DNA of 64,000 nucleotides from Gammaproteobacteria bacterium (lineage in GTDB: Bacteria > Pseudomonadota > Gammaproteobacteria > Xanthomonadales > Wenzhouxiangellaceae): the NCBI GenBank assembly GCA_021772985.1, contig JAJFKX010000005.1:82110-146109 (forward strand), written 5' to 3'. Positions 11,452-20,223 of this stretch are shown piece after piece. The first letter of the stretch is position 1. Each line of letters starts with the position of its first letter. The notes below the pieces were generated by a model. It did not search any database and was not told the origin of the DNA. It worked only from the letters and a program-made list of their open reading frames with translations. The position numbers and the translations under genes are program-made.

Positions 11452-11823
11452 TTAAGTGTTGTTTACTTCGCGCATACGAGGCACATCCCAGAGTTTTTCG
11501 AGATTATAAAACTCTCTTATTCTGGGCAGCATAAGGTGCACAATCACATCCCCTGCATCGACCAATACCCATTCACCTTCGCGTTCACCTTCGACACCCA
11601 ATGGTGGTGATTCACGCCGTTTTAACTGGATAATCAAATGTTCCGCCATCGCTTTTAAATGGCGACCTGAGTTACCACTGGCAATAACAATATAATCGGC
11701 CAGACTACTACGTCCCTGAATGTCAATGGTCTGCACATTCTCGGCTTTGTTATCAGCTAGCTGATCGTGAATAAGTTCCAGCATTTGCTGGACAGAAAGG
11801 GGGTTCGCTTGAATTTGACTCAA
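11452..11823 (-). CDS. rsfS: RsfS ribosomal silencing factor
   Basis: The 123-residue protein matches the RsfS/Iojap family. It has ENVQTIDIQGRSSLADYIVI followed by ASGNSGRHLKAMAEHL, and later EGEWVLVDAGDVIVHLMLP. RsfS binds L14 on the 50S subunit and blocks subunit joining in starvation. The reading frame opens with TTG at 11823; an alternative ATG at 11784 would start at MLELIHDQL, which fits the usual N-terminus of the family better, and neither has a strong ribosome-binding site. The commonly linked nadD gene is not next to it here. Confidence 0.93.
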   Translation of the reverse strand: MSQIQANPLSVQQMLELIHDQLADNKAENVQTIDIQGRSSLADYIVIASGNSGRHLKAMAEHLIIQLKRRESPPLGVEGEREGEWVLVDAGDVIVHLMLPRIREFYNLEKLWDVPRMREVNNT

Positions 11824-11930
11824 TCGTCTAACGCTGTAGTTACCATGCGATTAGTTTACCAGAAGAAATCCTCGTAGATGTAAATATTTATTCAGATTAA
11901 CTGACTGTTGGGATTCCGGCAGGCCGCTAA

Positions 11931-12224
11931 TTAACCCACATCAACACCGCGCCAAAATGCTATCCGCCCGCGGATATTTTCAGCTGCAGCTTTGGGTTCT
12001 GGATAATACCAGGCAGCGTTCTCGTTCCGTTTACCGGTAACTGACAGATGATAGTAGCTGGCATCACCCTTCCATGGACAATGTGTAGTCATATCACTGG
12101 GTTGCAAATAATCCTGGTCTACTTCAGCAATTGGGAAATAATGATTTCCCTCAACAATTACGGTGTCATCGCTTGCCGCAATTTCCACGTTATTCCAAAC
12201 AGCTTTAATCATAAGCTGAATCAT
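11931..12224 (-). CDS. DUF427 domain protein
   Basis: The 97-residue protein has the DUF427 pattern: KAVWNNVEIAASDDTVIVEG, then NHYFP, followed by THCPWKGDASYYHL and NAAWYYPEPK near the C-terminus. The family is widespread and its function is not established. Homologues usually begin with M-x-A-x-W-N, so an ATG at 12212 (second methionine) may be the true start. No Shine-Dalgarno is visible before either. It is on the same strand as rsfS but downstream of the terminator of the DUF1501 operon. Confidence 0.85.
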   Translation of the reverse strand: MIQLMIKAVWNNVEIAASDDTVIVEGNHYFPIAEVDQDYLQPSDMTTHCPWKGDASYYHLSVTGKRNENAAWYYPEPKAAAENIRGRIAFWRGVDVG

Positions 12225-12264
12225 ACAACATGAAGTGTTTATTCAACACCAAAACCCCTGAAAA

Positions 12265-12293
12265 GATAGCGCCCCGTCTGGCGGGGCGCTATC
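12265..12293 (-). terminator. Intrinsic terminator of the DUF1800-DUF1501 operon
   Basis: A perfect 12-base-pair stem (GATAGCGCCCCG and its complement) closes a five-base loop. On the minus strand it is followed by TTTT. It stands 21 bases past the DUF1501 stop codon and before the DUF427 gene. Confidence 0.8.
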
Positions 12294-12313
12294 GACAGAT
12301 CAATGCTTACAGG

Positions 12314-13675
12314 CTATTCGAATCCATTACGTGAAACAATCTCTGCTTCGCCAAAGTTCGGCGGCAAATCCGGGCCATTAATCACGCCCAGCGGGTTATA
12401 GTCGACAAAGCCCGGCAATATAGAACCCAGCTCGTTGTTACCCAGGTGTCGAATCAACACTTCACTGAATACATTGCGGTAATCGGTGGTCGCGAATACA
12501 TCTGCATTTTGAAACAAATCACCCGGCGCAAGTCCCAGGAAATTCCCATATACCTGGCCACCATTCACCGATGCGCCGCCGGCCACCAACATATTGCCGC
12601 CCCAACCATGGTCGGTACCGGCATCATTATTATCAAATGCTCGCCGGCCAAATTCGCCCATCAGCATAACCACAGTACGGTCTTTCCAGTTGCCGTCGTT
12701 GGGCGCCGGCACATCCAGGTCTTGCAGAAAGGCACTGACACTGTCGGAAATATCTCGCACCCGACCACCATACTCAGCTTCTACCAGTACGCCCTGGTCG
12801 GTATGCGTATCCCAACCGCCGCGGTCCGCCTGAGCTACACGCAAGCCAGTATTTTCCTTGATCAATTGGGCAATACTGCGCAGTTCATCACCCAGGTCCG
12901 TATCTGGATAAACCGCGCCGTTGTCGGGCACGTAACCATTAAAGTCGATCGCCTCAATAATTTCCAGCGCCGACAACGCCTGCGAGCCGGCAACCTCGGT
13001 AGCACTATCACCCAAACCATAAATACTGGCCAAGGCAGCTTCCTGTTCTTCTTCAAAATTGCTGCTGCCGCCTTCAAAATCAAAAGCACCGGGGTTACCC
13101 AGGCTTAATGCTGAAGGCTCACCCAGTAGTGAAAAAGTGATACTGCTTTCTGCCGACATCGCTGGAATGGGGATACTGGCAGGTAAATTGATAGCTGATT
13201 GAATATGCCTGGCCAACCAGCCACTGCTGGTAAAACGATTCCCCGGTGTACCCAGTTCAACGTAACGCTCAGCCTCGAAATGACTACGATTAGCAATCGG
13301 CAGACCTGCAGCTGTTATGACTGCAAAATCACCACTCTGATATAGATTATGCAGTGAAGAGGCACTTGGGTGTATGCCCCAACCATCGTCTAACGCGAGC
13401 AATTGAGCACTGGGTATTGCCGTGCCATTAACGCGCAAAGAGTCATAATTACCACGATCAGGATGACCGTTCATTGGTGTTATAAAACTTAACCAGTCCG
13501 GGCCGCCACGCATAAAGATATAAACCACCACATTTTCATTGATACCACCGTCTCCACCAAAGGCTACCCGGATGGATTTGGGGGCCAAACCGGCTAGACC
13601 CACACCGGCGCCTGCCAGGCTGCCGGCACGCAGAAAAGAGCGACGATTCAGTTTATTTTTGTTTGATACTTTCAT
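12314..13675 (-). CDS. DUF1501 family Tat-exported protein with C-terminal NGFE tail
   Basis: The 453-residue protein begins MKVSNKNKLNRRSFLRAG, a twin-arginine signal (NRRSFL). The body has DUF1501 features typical of the alkaline-phosphatase-like fold: VVYIFMRGGPDWLSF, WDTHTDQG, VVMLMGEFGRRAFDN and TDHGWGGNM. The ATG at 13675 is chosen because AAGGAG stands six bases before it; the frame is open nine codons further. It starts 10 bases after the DUF1800 stop, the standard DUF1800-DUF1501 pair of proteins that are exported together. Their biochemical role is unknown. The very last residues are SRNGFE, the same tail seen in the two large secreted paralogues at 21107 and 24384. Confidence 0.92.
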   Translation of the reverse strand: MKVSNKNKLNRRSFLRAGSLAGAGVGLAGLAPKSIRVAFGGDGGINENVVVYIFMRGGPDWLSFITPMNGHPDRGNYDSLRVNGTAIPSAQLLALDDGWGIHPSASSLHNLYQSGDFAVITAAGLPIANRSHFEAERYVELGTPGNRFTSSGWLARHIQSAINLPASIPIPAMSAESSITFSLLGEPSALSLGNPGAFDFEGGSSNFEEEQEAALASIYGLGDSATEVAGSQALSALEIIEAIDFNGYVPDNGAVYPDTDLGDELRSIAQLIKENTGLRVAQADRGGWDTHTDQGVLVEAEYGGRVRDISDSVSAFLQDLDVPAPNDGNWKDRTVVMLMGEFGRRAFDNNDAGTDHGWGGNMLVAGGASVNGGQVYGNFLGLAPGDLFQNADVFATTDYRNVFSEVLIRHLGNNELGSILPGFVDYNPLGVINGPDLPPNFGEAEIVSRNGFE

Positions 13676-13685
13676 GATGCTCTCC

Positions 13686-15440
13686 TTAGCGGCGCTGGCC
13701 AACTGGCAACATTATAATTAACCCTACCGAGGCTCTCATGATCCGCTGATAGCGGCTGCCGTTACTGGTGTTAGTGGTATCTACATTACTGGCATTATCC
13801 AACGGCTCATCAACCCCAACAGCTGCAATATTACTGATAAATTGCACCACTTCGGTGATCACTTCGGCTTCCGGAATGAAACCAAGAGCGGTGTTAAACC
13901 AACTGCTGGCTATATTGGTTGGAGTACGCTGTGGAGCGGTCGGCAGCAAGCTATTGGTTTCCGCAGCCAGGTTCAGAATATTGTCACGGGTTAACAGATA
14001 AGTCACCGTTCGCCAGGTTCCAATCAAGGTCCCGGTTCCCTGCCAGAATTCTTTAAAATCGGGAAATCCAGTGGGCGGTTCAATATCCCATGGCCGTTGC
14101 CCGGCCTGTTCCAAGCGTCCCAAAATACTACCACTGGTACCGTTGCTGGCTACCGGTGTAAAGTCCACATCTGCTGCCCGCCAGGCGCGCATCAGCGTTT
14201 CCAATGGACGGCGTGCTTTCTCGCCCCAGGCATTTTGGAACTCAGGTGACAGTAGTATTGCCCGGTAAACTTCTCGTAACTGATCACTGTCAGCACGGCG
14301 ATTAAAAAATTCAGTGGCGATGTTATCGATTAAAGCTGGTGGCAGCTCATCACCAATCAGACGCTGGCATAACTTGGTTGCAATAAACCTTGCAGTACCG
14401 AAGTGATCTGCCAGGTATTGTAAAATCTGGGTAACATCTGTCTCACCACCATCGGCAGCAATATTAATGTCCATTACCTGAATCGGGCCATCCGAAAAAT
14501 CATAATGTCGACCGGGCCGGAATAAAAACTCACCGGTATCTGCCGCGCCATCATTCCCATCCGCCACGCTCCAGCCAGTTAATGCACGGGCAAACTGGAA
14601 TACGTCAATCTCTGTATAACCGGCACGCTGGCCTTGACTGTTATCCGGAACGGTAACCGGAGCAACCGCCCCATAGTAGTTCTCAACCGCTCCCAATGTG
14701 TGCAGCTCAAGTACTTCACGGGCGTAATTTTCATTGGGATTCGGCCACGAATTCCGGAAGTTATCCAAGTAAAACAACATCGCAGCATTGCGGGTATTGG
14801 TCAGCAGCATATCGAAGAAATTGCCAAACATGTGTTGGCGAACATCGCGATCGTATGCCGGCATATAGCCTCTTGTTTCGTTGCTCAGGAAGCTAAAAAC
14901 ATGGAAATGATTATTCCAGAAATCCGCCAGTAACTCACGTAACTGCCATTGGCTATAGGCGCCGCGCAGCAACACCAACCTTTCCATCTGTACGGTAGGT
15001 CTTATCCGCACGGAAAATTCATCAGCACCCTCAAAACGAACATGCTCTGCCCACAGCTGTGGGCCGGTCTTGTTGATGGTATCGAAATCCTGGCCAGGGG
15101 TGGTTAAGCCGGATAAACGCGCATCAACTTCAGGGTCGGTTGGTGCCGGGTTGAGTTGATCATCGACCCATGCCTGTAAGCGCTGAGTATCATTAGCTCC
15201 CAAAGCATTAAATGCAGCCAAATCCCCGCGTGACGGGCCAAATGAAGCTTTATTTAATACTCTGACCGCAAATGGCGGTAACTGTCCGGTGTCGCCGCGG
15301 TTTACTGGCTTAGACGGAAACAGACTATCCGGAAAAGTTGTTGAACTTTGGGCTATTGCCGAATCTGCAACAGTTAAACCTGCTACTGCACCGGCTGCTC
15401 CACTGGTGGCTAAAAAGTCACGCCGAGAGATTCCTTTCAT
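13686..15440 (-). CDS. DUF1800 family Tat-exported protein
   Basis: The 584-residue protein starts MKGISRRDFLATSGAAGA, a Tat signal (SRRDFL). The DUF1800 signature is clear: VRVLNKASFGPSRGDLAAF, LLADFWNNHFHVF, NENYAREVLELHTLG and FARALTGWSV. It is the first gene of a two-gene operon with the DUF1501 protein. In the two-gene arrangement both proteins are exported folded; the functions are undetermined. A 200-base divergent region separates it from the DNRLRE gene on the plus strand. Confidence 0.93.
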   Translation of the reverse strand: MKGISRRDFLATSGAAGAVAGLTVADSAIAQSSTTFPDSLFPSKPVNRGDTGQLPPFAVRVLNKASFGPSRGDLAAFNALGANDTQRLQAWVDDQLNPAPTDPEVDARLSGLTTPGQDFDTINKTGPQLWAEHVRFEGADEFSVRIRPTVQMERLVLLRGAYSQWQLRELLADFWNNHFHVFSFLSNETRGYMPAYDRDVRQHMFGNFFDMLLTNTRNAAMLFYLDNFRNSWPNPNENYAREVLELHTLGAVENYYGAVAPVTVPDNSQGQRAGYTEIDVFQFARALTGWSVADGNDGAADTGEFLFRPGRHYDFSDGPIQVMDINIAADGGETDVTQILQYLADHFGTARFIATKLCQRLIGDELPPALIDNIATEFFNRRADSDQLREVYRAILLSPEFQNAWGEKARRPLETLMRAWRAADVDFTPVASNGTSGSILGRLEQAGQRPWDIEPPTGFPDFKEFWQGTGTLIGTWRTVTYLLTRDNILNLAAETNSLLPTAPQRTPTNIASSWFNTALGFIPEAEVITEVVQFISNIAAVGVDEPLDNASNVDTTNTSNGSRYQRIMRASVGLIIMLPVGQRR

Positions 15441-15523
15441 AATGTATCACCTGACATATGGTTGATCTGGTCAGTTTAATTCAATGTTGACATTTAAATA
15501 CCAACGCCCCTGTTAGCATTCCG

Positions 15524-15552
15524 TTGACAACTCTGAGTATATTCTGCTTAAT
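15524..15552 (+). promoter_or_regulatory. Possible sigma-70 promoter for the DNRLRE gene
   Basis: TTGACA at 15524-15529 is followed after 17 bases by CTTAAT, a four-of-six -10 match. It lies in the divergent region between the DUF1800 operon and the DNRLRE gene and would give a 5' leader of roughly 90 bases. Confidence 0.35.
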
Positions 15553-15643
15553 GCTGCTTAAGTTTACATTTAACTGAGTTAAATGTGGTAAATCTTAATC
15601 AACTTTACCGCACGTAAGATACCTTAACTTTTGCGAATATTTT

Positions 15644-16489
15644 GTGAAGGAAATGCAACATAAGCTATTGAAATCATTGTTACTAGCCACCGGGTTAGCC
15701 TCTACAGTACTTTCGGCGCAACCGGTTACCACGGATTTCTCGCCGGTTCGGGACAATACGCTTTACGAACGCCCGACAGGAGATTTAAGTAATGGCGCCG
15801 GGCAACAATTATTTTTTGGTCTGACCGGAGGAAACGCCGGCATGGTGCTAAGGCGTGCGGTACTGGGTTTCGATTTATCCAGCATCCCCCCAGGCAGCAT
15901 GGTTATGGATGCTCAGCTCAATATCACTGTGAACATGGTTCCACCGGGTGCCGGGTCTTTTGATGCACAAATGCATCGCTTACTCTCAGATTGGGGTGAG
16001 GGCACTTCCATCGCACCTGGCGCAGAGGGCGGCGGCACTTCAGCCACACCCAATGATGCAACCTGGTTGCATACATTTTTTGATACACAGCTCTGGACCA
16101 ACGCGGGTGGCGATTTCGCACCGGCCCCCTCAGCCACATCAAGCTTAAACAATGGGCCAGGTGACTTCAGTTTCAATACTGCACAGCTGATAGCAGATGT
16201 CCAGGATATGGTCGATAATCCCGGCAGTAATTTTGGCTGGGCTATCCTGGGCGATGAAAATGACCCCATGAATGCCCGTCGCATCGCCAGTCGGGAAAAC
16301 ACCCAAACTGACAGTCAACCCTTTTTGACCATTACCTTCGAACCGGGTGACCCACCGCCACCGCCACCGCCACCACCCGAGCCACTGCCACCACCGGCTG
16401 CTGTACCTGCATTGAGCCCGTTGTCGCTGCTGATATTGGCAGGTTTAATGGTCGTTGGCTTATTGGTTATCCGGGTGCGCAATTTCTAA
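15644..16489 (+). CDS. DNRLRE-domain exported protein with IPTL/PEP-like sorting tail
   Basis: The 281-residue protein has a signal peptide (KLLKSLLLATGLASTVLSAQ), then a DNRLRE beta-sandwich at about residues 30-240 that includes the defining motif as RDNTLYERPTGDLSNGAG, LRRAVLGFDLSSIP and QPFLTITFE. After a proline-rich linker (nine consecutive prolines with glutamate) comes VPALSPLSLLILAGL, a hydrophobic helix and RVRNF. This matches the layout of IPTL/PEP-CTERM exosortase signals. The frame opens with GTG at 15644; the ATG at 15653 is an alternative, but the GAAGGA sequence is too close to it. DNRLRE domains are found in surface proteins. Confidence 0.8.
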   Translation: MKEMQHKLLKSLLLATGLASTVLSAQPVTTDFSPVRDNTLYERPTGDLSNGAGQQLFFGLTGGNAGMVLRRAVLGFDLSSIPPGSMVMDAQLNITVNMVPPGAGSFDAQMHRLLSDWGEGTSIAPGAEGGGTSATPNDATWLHTFFDTQLWTNAGGDFAPAPSATSSLNNGPGDFSFNTAQLIADVQDMVDNPGSNFGWAILGDENDPMNARRIASRENTQTDSQPFLTITFEPGDPPPPPPPPPEPLPPPAAVPALSPLSLLILAGLMVVGLLVIRVRNF

Positions 16490-16541
16490 GCGAATCCTAT
16501 CGTTTATCTGAACAGCAACGGTTCCGACAACAGCCCGTGTT

Positions 16542-18827
16542 TTAACCTAAGGCACGCCGTGCTCGCTGGCGTTCATAATCACTATCAATGGTCTCCAGCA
16601 CCTGCTGATAAGCCGCTTCGATTTCTCTTGTACGGGGCATATTGGCGGCAGCTGTATTGAGAAATGTTGCGCATTCAAAATCTGAATCGAACCGCTCCGC
16701 CAACTGCAGCATGGCTACCCAGGTGTTTTCATTTTCAGGATACTGGTGGGCGAGTTGTTCAAGCGCTTGGCGTAATTCAAAATCAGAATCCAGTTGCCCG
16801 GCGGTTTCCAGCCAAAGCTCAGCTACCTGTTGATCTTGTGCGGCGGCAGTCGCCATCCAGGACAGCGTCTCACGCAATTCAAAATCTGAATCAATATCAC
16901 CTGCACGTCGCAAAATACTTCTGTGTACGTCGACATCATCAACGCCTTCACCGATGCTTTGCAGCAGATTGCGCAACTCGAAATCCGAGCCAATCCCTTC
17001 AGATGCATCCACAATCTTACGCACCCGGTGTTTATTGATAACCACATGTTGCCGATCATCATCCGCAGAACCTGACTGATGCTCGTTGATGGTTACCAAT
17101 GCCTTGCGTCGATTATAGTCCGAGCCAATCCGCCGCGCTTCCAGCAAAACATCATCGAGTTCATCATCTTCCAGTAAAGCTGCACTGGTATATGCTTCGA
17201 TATGTTTGCTCAGTGAATGCGAGTTACTGATTTTGTGAATTCTGTTGACCACCCCATCATGGCCTTCGCTATCCAGCAGGTAGGCGATCCGGTTTTCAGC
17301 ATTAATTCCAGACTCTGCCAGTAATCTTGGCAGGCTCTCCGCCAGCCAAACACGTGCCTCGCTGTCAAATGGCTGCTGGTCATTATCAATACTGTATTCA
17401 TAATCAATGCCTCCACCTGCCTGACCGCTGGCTTCCAACCGCCGATGCAGACCGGCGCGCTGTTCCGTCAAAGTAAATTCTGCGCCCTCGCCCATGGATT
17501 GGATACCACCATCATCAGGCATAAATTCAATTTCGCCTTCCGCTCTTAGCTTTAATCGGTGATCACCGTCAGAAAGCGATAACTTGATGGTCTGATAACC
17601 GTCATCATCAATAACCTCATACACACTGCTATGCGGAGATGCTTTTTCCGCCTGTACATTAACCGCCGGCAAGACCAAACCCAGGGCTATTACGCTGACT
17701 ATTAATACTGCTTTCTTGTACATACAAACCTCTGTTAGTAACGGCGTGGGTGAAATCAAAAGTTGAACCCGCTCGGTCAGATTACCGGCCGGTTGTTTTG
17801 TAGGGTGGCTCATGGCAACTGCCAAGCCTGGTATAAACTGGTCATGCAGACGTTGCGCGCAATCGGTAAGACAGCCCGCCAGCTCACGACCATTATTGTT
17901 CAACAAACCGCGTGCAAAACTGTCAGCCTGCAACTCAGCCAGCACCCTCAGCTTGCGGCGGACCAACGGCAGTAATAACTGAGGCCAAAACAGCGTTTGC
18001 AACACTGCCCCAAGCCCCAGCCAGGCGACATCAGCACGTTTGATATGACCCAACTCATGTGCCAGCAGGGCCTGCTGTCGAGTGGGGCTTAACTCTGCCA
18101 CCCAACCAGGCAAACAAACGACCTGCCATGGCAGCGTCGCAGGGCCTTGAACAGCCGGGTGACTGATTAATACCGGTTTTTTTAATCCAGCGCGAACAGC
18201 AAGCTTTTCCAGCATAACCTCCAGGCTTGGATCTGTGATCGAAATTGCAGCCCGGCGTAAACCTTGCAACTCACCAACCTGCCGCTTCAACTTAACCAGT
18301 AACAATACGGTAATCAAAAGCCAGCTCAGTGCCAATAACGGGAAAACACTGAGCTCAGATTTGAACTCAGGCCTGGTCGAGTTTCCAGAAAATGGCTCCA
18401 TTGCAGGCAACAATGGTGTCGGTGAATTGTTTTGTGAGGCATTGATATTTGCCTGCCCAACATTCTCACCGGTTCGCTGGAACCGGATTGGCAAAGGCAT
18501 CGATTCACTACCGGCGAGCTGCCCAGAATCAGTAACAGCGGTATCAGAAACGATGATTGGTGACAATTCTGATGATTGGACGGCGACTATCGGATTTGCT
18601 GTGATTACCCCCAGCAGAGGCCGCCAGTTTGTCTGTAATTGGAACACGGTAGTGAATAATGGCGCCAGCAATACTGTTCGCCATAACAATTCACGCCATG
18701 CAGGTGCACGCAACTTTAATCGGCCCGGCAAATGTTCCAGAGACCAAACCAGCATCGCCAGAATAAAACCATGGACCGCGTAACCGATCAGAAATAAACC
18801 CAGGATCATTGCAACTGACTCAGGCAT
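16542..18827 (-). CDS. BlaR1/MecR1-type M56 metallopeptidase sensor with C-terminal SD(F/Y)E repeats
   Basis: The 761-residue protein starts MPESVAMILGLFLIGYAVHG. It has several membrane helices in the first 210 residues, the M56 zinc motif ALLAHELGHIKRADV at about residue 257, and another hydrophobic segment near 360 (AVLIVSVIALGLVLPA). The remaining C-terminal half is extracytoplasmic and carries six copies of a motif like SDFELRxxL, spaced about 34 residues apart. No penicillin-binding domain follows, so the signal is unknown. The start at 18827 is chosen because AGGAG lies 10 bases upstream; another ATG at 18836 is only one base from it. Either start overlaps the end of the BlaI gene, indicating translational coupling. 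The family cleaves its cognate BlaI repressor when activated. Confidence 0.88.
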   Translation of the reverse strand: MPESVAMILGLFLIGYAVHGFILAMLVWSLEHLPGRLKLRAPAWRELLWRTVLLAPLFTTVFQLQTNWRPLLGVITANPIVAVQSSELSPIIVSDTAVTDSGQLAGSESMPLPIRFQRTGENVGQANINASQNNSPTPLLPAMEPFSGNSTRPEFKSELSVFPLLALSWLLITVLLLVKLKRQVGELQGLRRAAISITDPSLEVMLEKLAVRAGLKKPVLISHPAVQGPATLPWQVVCLPGWVAELSPTRQQALLAHELGHIKRADVAWLGLGAVLQTLFWPQLLLPLVRRKLRVLAELQADSFARGLLNNNGRELAGCLTDCAQRLHDQFIPGLAVAMSHPTKQPAGNLTERVQLLISPTPLLTEVCMYKKAVLIVSVIALGLVLPAVNVQAEKASPHSSVYEVIDDDGYQTIKLSLSDGDHRLKLRAEGEIEFMPDDGGIQSMGEGAEFTLTEQRAGLHRRLEASGQAGGGIDYEYSIDNDQQPFDSEARVWLAESLPRLLAESGINAENRIAYLLDSEGHDGVVNRIHKISNSHSLSKHIEAYTSAALLEDDELDDVLLEARRIGSDYNRRKALVTINEHQSGSADDDRQHVVINKHRVRKIVDASEGIGSDFELRNLLQSIGEGVDDVDVHRSILRRAGDIDSDFELRETLSWMATAAAQDQQVAELWLETAGQLDSDFELRQALEQLAHQYPENENTWVAMLQLAERFDSDFECATFLNTAAANMPRTREIEAAYQQVLETIDSDYERQRARRALG

Positions 18828-19200
18828 CCTTGTCATGCTCCTGCAGTAATTGTTTGGCCTGCTCCAGATCATCAGAACTGACTTCTTTGTGTTGCACCAG
18901 GTGCGACATTAAAGCCCCAGCATCTCCTTGAAACAGCCGGTTCACCAAGCCGGTAACCATGTCGGATTCGACCTGGTTGCGGCTTACTTTAGCGGTATAC
19001 AATCGTTCACGGCCGTGACTGACCGAAACCAGCAAGCCACGCTTTTCCAAACGAGTCAGTAAGGTGGCAACTGTGGTATATGCCAGTTCGCGTTGTCTGG
19101 TAACTAATGCCACCACCTCCGCCGTAGTTGCCTGCCCACTGTTCCACAATGCCCGCATCACTGCCAGCTGTACCTCACTGAGTTCGAATTTTTTGGGCAT
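18820..19200 (-). CDS. BlaI/MecI/CopY family repressor
   Basis: The 126-residue protein has the winged-helix pattern of the family: LSEVQLAVMRALWNSGQATTAEVVALV at the N-terminus, then YTTVATLLTRLEKRGLLV (recognition helix and wing), and a C-terminal dimerisation region with VTGLVNRLFQGDAGAL. It is upstream of and coupled to the M56 sensor peptidase. Two CTACA-type operator boxes cover its own promoter, so it probably autoregulates the pair. Confidence 0.93.
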   Translation of the reverse strand: MPKKFELSEVQLAVMRALWNSGQATTAEVVALVTRQRELAYTTVATLLTRLEKRGLLVSVSHGRERLYTAKVSRNQVESDMVTGLVNRLFQGDAGALMSHLVQHKEVSSDDLEQAKQLLQEHDKDA

Positions 19201-19228
19201 CAGTTTTGATCCAATTAAATATTTGCTT

Positions 19229-19262
19229 CTACAGTTGTAGTACTACAGGCGTAGAAAGTCAA
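19229..19262 (-). promoter_or_regulatory. Promoter of the blaI-blaR1-like operon with two BlaI-type operators
   Basis: On the minus strand TTGACT (19257-19262) and TACAAC (19234-19239) are 17 bases apart. Two dyads of the form CTAC-N4-GTAG lie inside: 19243-19254 in the spacer and 19229-19240 over the -10 element. This matches the TACA-NN-TGTA core of BlaI/MecI operators. Repressor bound here would block polymerase directly. Confidence 0.75.
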
Positions 19263-19404
19263 CTATTATTTACCTTAACTGTGCTTAACTTCAAGCTGAA
19301 TTGGTGAGCTGAAAACTCATCTGAAAGGCTCAACCCTGTGGTGCTGTGTCGTCACCAGTACCGACAAACTGACTGAATCCGTCAAGCCTGGAATGGTTAG
19401 CGTC

Positions 19405-20151
19405 TCAGGTTGTTTTGCTGAACAACAATCGGTCACTGCGGCGACGCACAAACTGCAATCCGCATTGCTGTGCAACATTGATCACCCCGTACATGGAATT
19501 CCATTGCATCAATTGGAAAAGGCGATGCGGATCATCCAGATAATGTTCAGCCTGTTCCAAAAAATAAGCAGCGCGTGATTTTCCGTTTTTAGGTTGCAGC
19601 CAATCCCGCCGGAACAGCTTATCCTCATCGGCAAAATCGAAACAAACCCGGCCACCCGGCTTTAATACCCGAACTATTTCCCGAAAATACCAATAAATAT
19701 CGTATAGGTTTAAATGAATAAACACCGATATGGAAACCACCACATTGACACTGGAATCATCAAATCCAGCCAATGATCTGCTGCGTATCTGAGCAAATTC
19801 AATATTCTGTATACCAGCACACTCTTTCTGTGCAAACGCCAGATAAGCAGGGCTGATATCACAGGCTGAAACCCGATCGGCCTTTTCAGCCAGCAAACGG
19901 GTGCCGAAACCACAGCCTGAACCTATTTCCAGCACCCGATCCTGCTTTTTGATTCGAGCCAGGCGGATAAAGCGACGGGCAAAGCGTATCCGGCTGGCCC
20001 GGATTGCGTCGATCCGCTGCTGTGGTTGGTCACCAAAAGTATTCCCAACCAAGGCTATCAATAATTCCCGTTCATCATCCGGCGATAAATCAATCCAGGC
20101 TGACGGCTGACTGGATTGTCGCTTGGTTGCTGTGTTAGTTTGATCGACCAT
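19405..20151 (-). CDS. Class I SAM-dependent methyltransferase
   Basis: The 248-residue protein has motif I VLEIGSGCGFGTRLLAEKA at about residue 75, an acidic residue ending motif II (SACDIS), and VVVSISVFIHLNLYD followed by VLKPGGRVCFDFAD (motif III region). It is a Rossmann-fold methyltransferase of the Methyltransf_11 type; the substrate cannot be told. It is divergent from the exported protein gene at 20224, and nothing else in the neighbourhood identifies the acceptor. The family motif order is intact, so it should be active. Confidence 0.85.
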   Translation of the reverse strand: MVDQTNTATKRQSSQPSAWIDLSPDDERELLIALVGNTFGDQPQQRIDAIRASRIRFARRFIRLARIKKQDRVLEIGSGCGFGTRLLAEKADRVSACDISPAYLAFAQKECAGIQNIEFAQIRSRSLAGFDDSSVNVVVSISVFIHLNLYDIYWYFREIVRVLKPGGRVCFDFADEDKLFRRDWLQPKNGKSRAAYFLEQAEHYLDDPHRLFQLMQWNSMYGVINVAQQCGLQFVRRRSDRLLFSKTT

Positions 20152-20162
20152 CTCGTTCCTGT

Positions 20163-20191
20163 TTGCCCAAAGCTGCCGGTAAAATTATGCT
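20163..20191 (+). promoter_or_regulatory. Possible sigma-70 promoter for the 20224 operon
   Basis: TTGCCC and TATGCT are separated by 17 bases, 33 bases before the ATG at 20224. The downstream gene has no visible Shine-Dalgarno. Confidence 0.3.
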
Positions 20192-20223
20192 AGGCGGCCT
20201 AACTTGTTGATAACCTATTATCT

